Below are positions 22,732 to 33,309 of a stretch of DNA of 64,000 bases, in pieces (position 1 is the first letter of the stretch; the number at the start of each line of letters is the position of its first letter). This DNA is from Nemertoderma westbladi (Eukaryota; Xenacoelomorpha; Nemertodermatida; Nemertodermatidae), in assembly GCA_032718475.1 (NCBI GenBank), contig JAUCBJ010000732.1, forward strand, positions 1 through 64,000, read 5' to 3'. The position numbers were made by a program, and so were the translations under genes. The notes beneath the pieces were generated by a model that had not been told where the DNA came from, did not search any database, and saw nothing but the letters and a program-made list of their open reading frames with translations.

Positions 22732-23000
22732 TTAACCCTATTTGGCCGGGGGGGGGAGGTCCATTTTTGTAGTTCATCTGTATTTTTGAGTCAGATTTTT
22801 CAGAAACCGAGATTTCGTGACTTTTCCGATAATTTAATGGGCTATCCAACAGAGCAAACGCCATTTATATGGTTATGTTAGTTTTCGTGCTGTGGTCCCT
22901 TCTCTGCAGTGATCTCTAGTATTTGTCATGCTAATTTGTCATACTGTAGTTCACTAAAATTAATATATTTGCAGTATATAGCGGTTTTTTTTTATTATTC
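22732..23000. mobile_element. left end of a TTAA-flanked piggyBac-like element
   Basis: TTAA (22732-22735) is followed by CCCTATTTGGCC and a G-tract, as at 17486 and 46315. The right end was not identified; the stretch fades into unique sequence near 23000. Confidence 0.4.
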
Positions 23001-23086
23001 TGAAAAATCACCACGAAATCAAATTGATATTATGGCCATATGCGTTTTTGGGATACTGATCACGAATATGAATGCTGAAAAATATC

Positions 23087-23332
23087 TTATCCAACCCATA
23101 AATACAGAAAGCGACGCACGACACCAAGATAGCATAAATGCATCGGATCAAGGGGGAATTGAGTAACAAACCCAACTGGTGGAATTATTTTAGTTAGATA
23201 ACTAACTCCTTTATGATGTTCTGGTTGGTTTAACGATCTGAAAGAACTGTCTGTACGCAATGGTTGGTCCTGCTCCAAAAATACTAACGACCGATGTAGT
23301 AATAGTTTGCACGGCATGAGTGGGGTACTCAT
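23087..23332 (-). pseudogene. DNA-transposon transposase fragment
   Basis: An 81-codon frame contains LRTDSSFR, QPEHHKGVS and FPLDPMHLCYLGVVRR. The pattern TD..FR...QPEHH.G, then FPLDxMHLxxLGVVR, recurs in a widespread group of invertebrate transposase-like proteins. I recognise the pattern but cannot name the superfamily with certainty. The fragment is cut at both ends; its upstream side meets the repeat at 23333-23625. A short related coding piece may exist at 47880-47920 in the plus orientation. Confidence 0.45.
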
Positions 23333-23625
23333 GACTCATCGCATAGGAATGTGACACCTATGTGTGTCATTGGGTGTCATTGGCGCCAGACTGTCTGGGT
23401 GAACCAACTAATTAGGCTAATTAGACCCTAATTGACAGGTGTCATCAATTAATTAGTACAATTAAATCCTAATAGGTGTCTTATGACTCCTCATTAGGGT
23501 TTAATTGATTATCCTAATCCTAATTAATTAGACAGATTAGCGCCCTGACACCCAATGGTTAACAGTGATGTCTAAGTGTCGAAAAGCCGTGCAAAGGGTG
23601 TCATTAAGTGACACATCTACCCTTT
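23333..23625. repeat. dispersed repeat with TGACACCC motifs
   Basis: The stretch around GTGTCATTGGGTGTCATTGG, CAGACTGTCTG and GGCTAATTAGACCCTAATTG is the reverse complement of 47745-47870. The ends TTTGCACGGC (about 23308) and GCCGTGCAAA (about 23590) are inverted, so this may be a ~290-bp MITE or an inverted piece of the transposon that encodes the neighbouring fragment. Confidence 0.5.
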
Positions 23626-23755
23626 TATTTATTAGTTTTATTTGTATTCAATTTTAATTTAATTAATTGTATTACTTTATTTAATTTATAAATTGATTTC
23701 TATTTTTAGATTTACCAATAACTCGTCTTATTTATAAATACTTCCCGAATGACTT

Positions 23756-24945
23756 TGTTCGCGCTTTCAGACCTTTAGCAGTTTAACCTGCCAAATTTAG
23801 ATGTCTTCTAGATTATAAATCAACTTTAGCCTATGACAAATATTTGATACACTACATTAGCCGAAGCCAGTCTATGCGCGACCATTCACCCGCTGGATAT
23901 ACCCGGGAGACTGGATTCAGGGGCTTGACCTTATTGCGATGTAGGCCTACTGTATTATTCGACTGATCGTTAGGATATAATTTCTGACCAATATTATTCA
24001 CTTTCGGGAAATATTAACAGTTCCTTTAGGACGTGGCGCTCTAAATATGTAAACAGAGTTATGTCTTAAACTAGACACAATGGGATGGCTATGGATTCAC
24101 GTATAAAGCGCATTCTTTAGGAGATGCTTTGTTATCAATCACAATCCTGCGCACTACTGCACAATACTGCACACTGATATGCCGACCTTCAGTAATTTTA
24201 GTTACATATAAAGAGAACAGTAACCGACTCATGTAGTGCCTATGAAATAGCATTAGATTCAATCCAAAACCACTTTAATGTAAGTCGCAATTGTTATATG
24301 TAACCGGTCTCTCTTACCTTCAGTACATCAAGAAGATTGAGGGTTTTATAATTAATTTATCGATATTATCCAATATAATAATATTCCATCAACTGATATA
24401 ATTAATGACCGACAGTAAATAGCAGTAAAAATGCGGTGTTTGTAGTTGACAATATGATAAGTATGTAGTGATATGGTTTGGTTTGTAATGGTATGATATG
24501 ATAACAGATATACGTTTCGATGATCAAGCCTACTAATGTTGGGCTAAAGCCTGAAAACACAGAGATTCCAAAGCCAGTCTTCTGGCATCAGGAAAAAAGG
24601 TAAACATAAACAGTAATGCATTGCGCGATTTCCCGGAGGTTTCTGTACAAATAACAGGAGAATCGCTCTGATTGGTTGTCCGAACAAAGAGACAAAGGAA
24701 AAGCTACACGTGTACAGATCAACTGTTAGCCGTCGTCATAGTAACTACACTGTGTCAAGAGGATTTTAGCGTATTGCGACATAAAATTGCTAGTTATGTC
24801 CGCTAAAGTACACATACAGAAGAAATGGCTTTTTATGTCCACTAAAACACCAGTACAGTAATGAAACGGCTTTTTATGCCAGTTAAACCAACTACAGAGT
24901 ACTTTGCGGGGAAAATAACCAGCCAATTCCGCAAAAGCTTTTACA
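23756..24945 (-). repeat. 3' LTR of copy B
   Basis: Partner of 40527-41716. In the sense direction it starts TGTAAAAGCTTTTGCGGAA and ends GCGCGAACA. A CCAAT box lies at 24671-24675 (as ATTGG on the plus strand), and iterated ATGTCCGCTAAA-type motifs occur at 24795-24900. Confidence 0.93.
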
Positions 24946-24955
24946 CCGCTCCCAG
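24946..24955 (-). other. polypurine tract of copy B
   Basis: Sense CTGGGAGCGG lies directly before the 3' LTR, identical in copy C and one base different in A. Confidence 0.6.
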
Positions 24956-25023
24956 AAAATGGGATTTAATTCTATAAAATATAAAAAATCACAGTTTCTA
25001 AAATATAAAAATACTCTAAACAG

Positions 25024-28000
25024 TTAGTCTTTCTTACGCAGACGGCGTTTACGCAGTTTTTTGAGGCTAGCAAGAGTCCTTTTCTCTTTGGGGCGAGCCA
25101 CTTTACTAGGAGGGCTGTAACTCCTGGGTGAAGGGTGCAATACAATTGCATCAGAAGGTTTAGGATTACGATCGGTGTATCCGCCGGTCGAGGTACCTGG
25201 TTGATCGATATCAACTTCAGTGGAGCGAGGTCTAACGGCCTTTAGGGCGCGTCTTAGGACAGCAGCTCCTACTGGTCCCTGACGAGTCGTCTGGACAATA
25301 GCGGTAGGTGGACCGTGAGTGGTGAGAAACTTCCTCGGTTTAATGGTTCTTTCCAGCTCGCGTTCTCTGGCTCGATATTCGTAGGGCCATCGAGATACTT
25401 CCTGTAACTCAGGGTGCGAGTTGATAAATAAATCGCCATACTCAGGGTCTTGACGGATGAAATTGATCAAATGGTATGAATTAATATCGTTAGGATTGAC
25501 GTTCCTGAGATATTTTCGAACAAATTTGGTGGAAATACACTCACCAACACGCTTCATTAGTTCATAACTCGGTGTGCGTGTTTTTTGTTCGACAGACGCG
25601 AATAGATAAGGATGGAACGCGTAAACTCCCTCGTAGGCGCGTCCAGGGTAATAGCGATGGCGTGACTCACAATGCAAATCCGCGTTCGCTTCCCAAGCTC
25701 GGATGTAGCGCAGGGTAATCAACTCATCTACGCTTTCCAAATCGCGGTTAAAAGGGCAATTAAAACTGGCATGTCCTTTAAGTTGACAGTGGTGGCATTG
25801 AGTCATAAATTGGGGGCAGACTGCAAAAATGTGTGAGTTATTAAGTCTGCAATACGCACAATAGATCTCCATCATCGGTTGTTCATGGAAATAGGAGCAG
25901 GGTACGTCTGAGTCCATAGGGGTGAAATGATCTCTCGATGCGCATAATTGGCAACGTTTTCGAGAAACATAGTTGGCGTGCCGAAAATCGTATGCGGTGA
26001 GACATTGTGGACCTTGATACCATTCCAAAACGTAGTCGTTATCGCTGCTCCGGGGCGCTGTAGGCTGAATCTCTTCAGATTCTAAGCATATTGGTTCGTC
26101 CTCCAATTGCATAGTTGAGATAGGTGCGGCTGTCTCCGCAAGCGAACCCACTGTCTGAACTTCCACGACAGAATAACCCGTGGGTATTCGAGGTCTTTGT
26201 ATAACAGATGAATGTAAGTTCTGTATACAAACGTCCTTGAAAAGGGCAAATCCCGCACTGTCTAACTTCTCTGCAGCTGAGTCTCTTAGGCTGAGTTTGG
26301 TCAGAGCGCGGTCCGTGAATTGACTATCAACGTTACGGAACGGAGTCAGAAAGCGCCTGAAACATTCGAAGCGGATGAATTTATTGTGTTCATCTAGCTT
26401 GGCGAGTTTGGTTCCAAGTATTAAGGGATGGGCACGTATGGTACGACTGCACACATCGGCTAGCCAACCGGCAAGTGCGGCGTTTTCAAAGATCGTGTAT
26501 ATCGCTAAGGAGGGACGAAGTGGAACACTCATAAAGCTATACACGGCGCCAGGTGCGGTCAATGGTCCGTCAAAGTATAATCGAGAATAATGATCTCCAT
26601 ATACTTGTTGATAGTTAATAGGATTTCCAACCTTGAAATTCCATCCGTATTCTTGAAAGGCAAGATGTCCGATGGAGGTTCATTGTACTTTAGTAATGCC
26701 GCTGGGTGTATTTGCGTACATAGTGCGGAAGAAACCTCGGCCTTCTGCCCAGGGAGCAATCAGCTGAGTATCAACGAAAGGGTATGGAATGTTTTCCATG
26801 TTCCTAAAGTCGTTTTGGAGATCTCCATAAACAGCTGAGCCGATTTTAAGGATTATTTCGTTAAACAACATCTCGAGCACGGGCTGTGGTAACATCGATC
26901 CATCGATACCCATGGCCGGTTTGCGCTCGGTGTCGGTGACGTAACGCTGCGCGAGTTCGAATTGTCGATGTCGGAGTTTCTTTTGTGTCTCGGTTAGAGT
27001 CTCAAAGGAATAATCAATCACATCGGAACACGCTCGAGTAAATACGTGGGTAGAACCAGCTAGTCCTCGTATGTGTATCATTTGCGTATTTCCCAGTTCT
27101 CCAACCGGAACGCTACCTTCGTTATCGTAAGTGACAACTCCATACTTTTCGATAACATTAAGAGTCTCATTCCACTCTTTTGTGGCGTTTTCTAGAGTCA
27201 TTCCCACTGGATGCCACAAGGTAGCGCATTCGCTAGCGTTAGGTAGATCTCTATTCTTTAAATATTGTGTAGTATATGTTTCTAAATCTCCATATCGTTG
27301 TATTCTTTCCTCCTCGAATAACACATCGAGATTCCAGTGTACTAATCGAGTTTTGATGAATCCATCAAGATTATACGGAGGTATTGTCTCTTTCTCTATC
27401 CTGGAAACATTATAGGGTTTTCGAAATGAGTTTACTTTAACTAACTGGTCCAGATGTTTCTGCAGTTGTTCAAGTTCGACAAGATCGAGAGGATTTATTA
27501 GTGGTAGAAACCTCAGACTATGTGTAGGATCTTCCGGTTTTACCATGTAATATTGCGTTAGATTGACGTAATAAGGGTGATCTTTGATCCCATAAAACGA
27601 GTTCGATAAAGGTCTAGCGCGTATGTTAATATCGTGTACCATGCGACGGACAAGATCCGCTCTATTGTCCGGAGGTTCAACGAGTATACCATCGACACGA
27701 GCGGCCTCGATTGGCGGACGTTGTAACATGGGAGTGTCAGCGATAAGATCTCGAGATCTTAGGTTGATATCAACCGGTTGAGGCTGTGCCGTGGCGAAGA
27801 GTTTGTCTCCGAAATGGGGAACCATCGAAGGATGGATGATGGTTTTAGAATAGAGATCCGTTATAAGAATTTGAGCTTCTGGCTGGGCTAAAGCTGCTTC
27901 TTCTCTCTCATCCATTTCTATATGTCTCTCCTCGAGCTGATTTTCCTCCGCTTGCTGTTGTAAACGCTCGTCTAGGAACTCTTGTAAAGAGTAGGTGCGT

Positions 28001-29277
28001 CCACGTTCGATGTCTTCCTCGAGATCCTGTATTTCTCTATTGAACTGGGGTAAAGCTAATTCTTTCACCGCTTGGACTTGTTGCTGCAATTTGCGTTTCT
28101 CTAAATAATCGTAAGTTCCTTTTCCGATTTTCTGCCGAATAGCGTCTAAAGCGTTTCGTACAACGCTCTCTTCGACTTCAGTAACGGGTTGTATCGGGTT
28201 TAAGCCTGGACGGTTGTACGGGTTAAACGGCGATATTAGATGGCTGCGTCCTAATCCGGCTAGGTAGGGTTGGCAAATATCTAGTGAGCCCACTACCGGA
28301 GTGCCACCGATCAACTGTTCGGGTAACACAAGATCTTTAAATAGTGAGTACATTTCAGGGGGATCCGTTATACCATTAGGATCATGCGTTTGAGGTCTCA
28401 CTGAGGAATGAGGAGGTCTGACCAAGTATTCCGGAACTCTGATCATTGGTTTATTCAAGGATCGTTTGAGTCGAGCGAGCGAAGGTGATACATCGAACAG
28501 GTTTCACTCAAAACTCCCATAAGTATATCGTGTAAAACTGTGTTTAGCGCAACGTCTCCGCGGATGTTTGTGTCTTTCCGTTTGCTGATTGGGCCTAGGG
28601 CATTCGTCACAGTAATACCAAAGACGCACGTCCTGCAGGGGAAACGCGGGTGATCGTTCTCCAGTTTTACAATATTCCTCCATCTGTTCGAAGCTATCTG
28701 GGACGACAGGTAGCGGTCGATCGGCGGTAAGATACATCATAGTGAAATAGAGTCGTTTGAGTTCTATCATAGGATCATGATGTATACCTTGAGGATATCG
28801 AGTTTCTAGATTTTGTTGACTGGCAATATTGAGATATGTTTCTCTCAGAAATTCCAGATAATCATTGAAGTTGCTGCGTTTATCCGGCTCTTCAACGTCT
28901 TCTCTTTCGAGTCGGTTTCGAATAGAATTCTCGTGTTCTATTCTCGGTTTATCGTTCCGACTCCGCTGGGTATGATATTTAAATAAAACCATTTCCCTTT
29001 CGGTGTCTACATCGTCCGTATCGTGTAAATCGATAGGATGACCAGTAGTTAAGAAGTCCATATACGTACCATTACGATGTGTATAGCGAGCGGTGAATTT
29101 TCTATAGTCCAATTCACGCGTAAGTTGCTCCTGGGACATTGGCGGTTCGATATAACGACCATCGTCCTCCGTAGTAGTTGGACCAGCGTCGCCGCGTATC
29201 AAGCTATCGACAAACGCTTGTAAAGGTAGAGTATATCGCTCCCTGATACCAAGATCATCTTCTATCAACTCAGTCAT
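25024..29277 (-). pseudogene. ORF3 of copy B: ~1417-codon zinc-knuckle protein of unknown function, two TGA stops
   Basis: One continuous frame runs from the ATG at 29277 to the stop at 25024, interrupted only by TGA at codon 258 (28504; Arg codon CGA in copy A) and codon 866 (26680; copy A is deleted here). Residues 1-380 are polar and unlike any family I know. About 386-466 is a Gln/Glu/Lys-rich coiled coil. About 1110-1174 has Cys/His clusters: CQLC...H, CAYCRLNNSHIFAVC and CHHCQLKGHASFNC, the last a perfect CX2CX4HX4C knuckle. A Tyr/Arg-rich region follows, and then a KKLRKRRLRKKD tail. No signal peptide or membrane helix is evident, so it is unlikely to be an envelope protein. Nucleic-acid or genome binding is a reasonable inference. 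Confidence 0.75.
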
Positions 29278-30909
29278 ATCTGCTATATGAGTTTATCAAT
29301 ATTATAATGAGTTTATATTTAGGCTAGCGGGCGTCGCTGCCTATCCCTCTCTGCCCCCGGACAGTGCAAGATCCTCAGTGCCGATGTACCGTCGTCGCTG
29401 TGTTTTCGCCAACGTCGTAGCTACACAACGACAATGATAACCGGCACAAGTCACTCCACTGTCCGTCCCAAAGGCTTAGATTTACTTCAGGTTCTTGCTG
29501 CAGAGTTAGGGTTACTTTCCCAATTGCGACTCGCTACTGTAAACACACCTTAGTAGTAACATTCACCTATAAACGCACAAATTCCACACAACTGTCACAA
29601 ATTATACACATTCGGGCCATTTGTCCATTAGTCAAGTGCCTTCCAGAATGTCACGTTATTATTATGTATCCTTGGATACTAGCAGTGTGCTATGTGTTCC
29701 CTATGCTATTCAATGGGGCAAGCTTTCTATTGTTCTTTTAGCTCACTTCTAATTCTAGCGTGGTTGTTGCTATGGTGACATTATGGAAAGCTAGCGGTAG
29801 AATTAGAGTAATTCTCATGCATACAGATCTGGGATGCTATTTAATAGTAATTCTTTAATTGTCAATATCCCCTTTATACATGATTTTATAAATTTTATCG
29901 GCTATTGACTATATATTGGAGATTCTCGCGCACTAATACACTTAATAGGGTGAATCTCCGCTCCCATGATCTATTAATTAATGGAATTTTGGGAATGTTA
30001 TAAATTGTATAAAAATGACAATTTATCAAATTCATTAAAACATGAATTTAAATTTATTCCCGTAAATTTTATTATTTAATATTAAATAGACACAATTTTA
30101 TTCCAGAACATGTCTGGGGACTAGGATCCTTGATTCTAGGAAATTGGTCTTTTTAAGAATATCGGTAAGTGCTACGATATCTTAATAGACTAGAATTTTA
30201 AAGGACCTAAAATTTGACAGATTTTGTAAATATTAATAATTAATATTTAGGATGGGCACCAGTTTATTCCAGAACTTGTCTGGGGACGTTAACCACTGAT
30301 TCTAGAATTTGTCTTTCAAGTATATCGGTGGGTGCCGCGATATCTTAATCGACTAGAATTGCAGATGGTCAAAGGGTTTAACAGATTTATTTGCGTTATA
30401 CGCTACTGTTAAAGGGACATCACGCTACTATATGTATTATTTAATATACGGTATGAGAGCAATATCGCACGAAGCAATGTCAGTGAGAAGAGGCAAGTCG
30501 TTTCCAAGGTCTACCCAGAGCTTGGTTTAGCCGAGACACGAGGATCTGAATTTTGCATTCCTAATACTCTACTTTACCAATAATACTTGAATATAGTAGG
30601 AGCTTTATTGTACTTTAATAAGTACGGAGATTTCATCTTACTGTAGTTACGTATTTGTAATGTAATACGGACAGTAAGGAAAGAGAAAAATAATTATTTC
30701 TCGCCGTCGCTGTAAATATATAATATATAAGTAACTAAGTAATAAACACTAATACATATTGCACTAATCTACTAAATAATCGCTAAAATAACATTCTACT
30801 AAATAAAATTAAAGAAAACGATAATAATAAAATTACATAATAATACATACATAAATATAAAATAATAAGAATATAAAATAATATAGTCACACACCCACTC
30901 CAGACGTTG
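29278..30909 (-). other. noncoding block between pol and ORF3, copy B
   Basis: It is 1.6 kb without a conserved ORF. The part 29281-30660 is closely similar to 5965-7380 in copy A. Two direct ~100-bp motifs (30098-30197 and 30264-30360) begin TTATTCCAGAAC and end near TCTTAAT(C/A)GACTAGAAT. The stretch 30660-30900 is AT-rich and unique to copy B because A is deleted there. A possible splice acceptor (ATATAGCAG) lies just before the ORF3 ATG. Confidence 0.5.
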
Positions 30910-32946
30910 TTAAGTTGGGGAGTCCCTAGATGTTTGTTGGATTAGGGAGGTGGTCGTGGGAAGGGTATCTTGCCTTCCATAGTTTCCGGAGAGTTCTCTG
31001 TCTCTTTCCAGTAAACATAAACGACCAACTGGGCGATTGAGCTGCTGTGTCTCGAAGACAATTCCCGGTTTCTTGAAGTTACGTCGCATGACGACGAGTT
31101 CTACCGATCGCACCAAACCATCATCCGAGATGTGAGTCTCGATGATACGACCTGTCTGCCACCACTTACGTGGAAGATCTGAATCCACAATAAGGACCAT
31201 GTCTCCAGCGCTGACGTTTTCTTGCTGCGCAAACCACTTAGTTCGAAGTTGTAGCGTGGGCAGATAATGTTTTTCGAAATGGTCAGCGAAACGACGGGAT
31301 AATAACTGCATAAGTTGCCAAGTTTGCCGGCAGTATTCGTCTCCGTCTGTAATTTCCGATCGTGGGAGCATGGCTACAGGTTTCTTCAGTAGGAAGTGCG
31401 CGGGTGTTAGCGCTTCCAGGGAATCGGGACTCGAGGAGACTGGCATAAGCGGTCTCTCGTTGAGATAGGCGGCAATTTCCTCCATTAACGTCCGCAAAAG
31501 TTCGTCTGTGAGATACGCGCGGCACGGCACTATAAAGTGAAATGCGGTCTTCACACTCCTGATTAATCTCTCCCAACTTCCTCCCCACCAAGGGGCGTCG
31601 GCGGCGTTGAAGGTCCAGCTAGACGCTATTACCCTTAGCTGATCGTCCACCTGTCTTTGGTTCCAATCTTTAACGTAAGCTTTGATTTCATTGTTGGCAC
31701 CAATGAAGTTCGTTCCCTTATCAGATCTCATCGTGTTACTAGTTCCAAAGCGAGCGATCTGTCGTCGTAAGCTCAATAGGAAGCTGTTGGTCGATAAATC
31801 GTTCACCAAATCGAGATGGATAGCTCTATAAGTCATACAAACAAAGATGACACACCATCTCTTGACTATAGTCCTAGCATGATATACTTCAATAGGGCCA
31901 AATAAATCTACACCGGTATTAGTAAAGGGTGGTTCATAGAAGCTTACTCGTTCCCTAGGTAATTCTGCCTCTCGCTGTGTTAAAGGCCTACTGAATGCTT
32001 TCCTACAGGGTATGCAGTTCTTAAGAACTTGGTTCAGAGCTCTACGGGGTTTATAAAAGTAATAGAGAGTTCGGATTTCGCTAAGAACTCGTTCTCTACC
32101 AGCATGATAAAGTTTGCTGTGAACATCTACAATCATCTTGATTTGTATTTCAAGATTTCTAATGAGTATGGGAAACTTGGTGTCAAAGGATAATGGAGCA
32201 TTAGTTAATCTTCCTCCAACACGTATCAACCCATCTATCATTGTGCTAGAGAAACGATCCCTTAATCGCATGTGTGGATTTCTCAACAACAGGAAATACT
32301 TATCGGAATCCTCATAGCATTGCAGGAGTCTCAGCATCTGCTTGTTGGTTTCTTCATGCTCCTGATAACTGATCTTCTCCTTCAGAAACCTGTCGGATAT
32401 CTTATATTTGGGAAGATCTTTAACAACATGGACCTGCACAGATGTCAGTGGAGCGGTATCACTATTGGTCTTCGCCCTGGAGTAGTGATGATGAAAACAT
32501 CGTTTTAAATATGTAACGGCCTTACAGAGCCAATTCCAGGAACTGTAGTGATATATCGCTATCTGCAGGAGAGGTGAGAGTCCTTGCGAGACGTCTGGTA
32601 TTCCAGATTTCCAATCCTTCTCTCTGATTTCTACAACCGATTTATTGGTGGCTGTGGGTTTCGGATCCAAAGCGTCATCTCCGGAAGTGTATAATACAGA
32701 CAGATCTACTACGGGTTTAAATAACTTCGATTTACTCGCCTGAGTTTTAGGTTTGACTTTCTCCGCTCCCTTGGCCTGTCTAATTTCTGCCGTAGTAAGA
32801 TGAGGAGGCCATTCATCCTCTTCTTTGCTTAGGAAGTCGGGTCCACCTAACCAGTCTGGAGTATCTATCAGTTCTTGTGGAGTTGTTCCCCTGGAGGCGA
32901 TGTCTGCTGGATTAATCGTTCCGGGGCAATGTCTCCATTGATCCAT
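30910..32946 (-). pseudogene. pol: pol of copy B: RNase H end and integrase
   Basis: A 678-codon open segment begins at the end of RNase H (CPGTINPADIASRG). It continues through an H2C2 zinc-binding module (HSKLYHAGRERVL ... CIPCRKAF, about residues 275-320). The integrase core follows with TGVDLFGPIEVY (first Asp), MRSDKGTNFIGA (second Asp) and WWGGSWERLIRSVK (Glu), so all three catalytic residues are present. A C-terminal region typical of BEL/Pao (YLPTLQLRTKW ... GDMVLIVD ... WQTGRI) comes last. The integrase itself looks intact and inserts the cDNA. It is separated from upstream pol by a TAG near 33000 and by the RT deletion, so it cannot be made as part of a normal polyprotein here. The ATG at 32946 is internal. 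Confidence 0.85.
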
Positions 32947-33309
32947 CTTCGTGCGACTAAGTATAATGGCTACTCTGTTGGTAACGAAGACGCTGAACTA
33001 GACTTCATTGGTTATATACTCTAACACGAGTAAAGCATCGGTCCAATAGACAGTTTTCTCCAGTGGATAGTCGATCTGTTCTGTTACATTCCGGCCGATG
33101 GCTGTAGCGTATAGAGCCGCTTTTAACTCCGCTCGAGGAACTTTCAACTTGTTGTTTATCAAGGCCTTAGAGTTAATCTAGTTGTCATCAGCAGTGGTGC
33201 GCACCACTGAGCAGGCGTTTGAAGGGCTTGAGATGATCCCAAAAGCCTGGATGGTCATCCAATACTCCACCAGTTTCTGGTTGAGGTCTCCTTCAGGCCA
33301 CCACAGAAA
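32947..33309 (-). pseudogene. pol: pol of copy B: RT/RNase H remnant across a deletion
   Basis: After the TGA at 33310 the frame still matches the RT of copy A (LWWPE...YWMTIQAFGIISSP...RTTADDN). At about 33177 it then jumps into RNase H (NSKALINNKLKVPRAEL...VYWTDALLVLE). The ~665 bp lost includes the YMDD box, the thumb and the first RNase H Asp. Near 33000 a 3-bp loss relative to copy A creates a TAG. Confidence 0.8.

Noticed and set aside
26559-28506. TGA codons in ORF3 as selenocysteine or programmed readthrough
   Set aside because: The first TGA is CGA in copy A, and other nonsense codons in the elements show the same C to T change, so mutation is simpler.
25024-29277. ORF3 as an envelope glycoprotein
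   Set aside because: No signal peptide, no membrane helix, few paired cysteines outside the zinc clusters and a highly charged tail.
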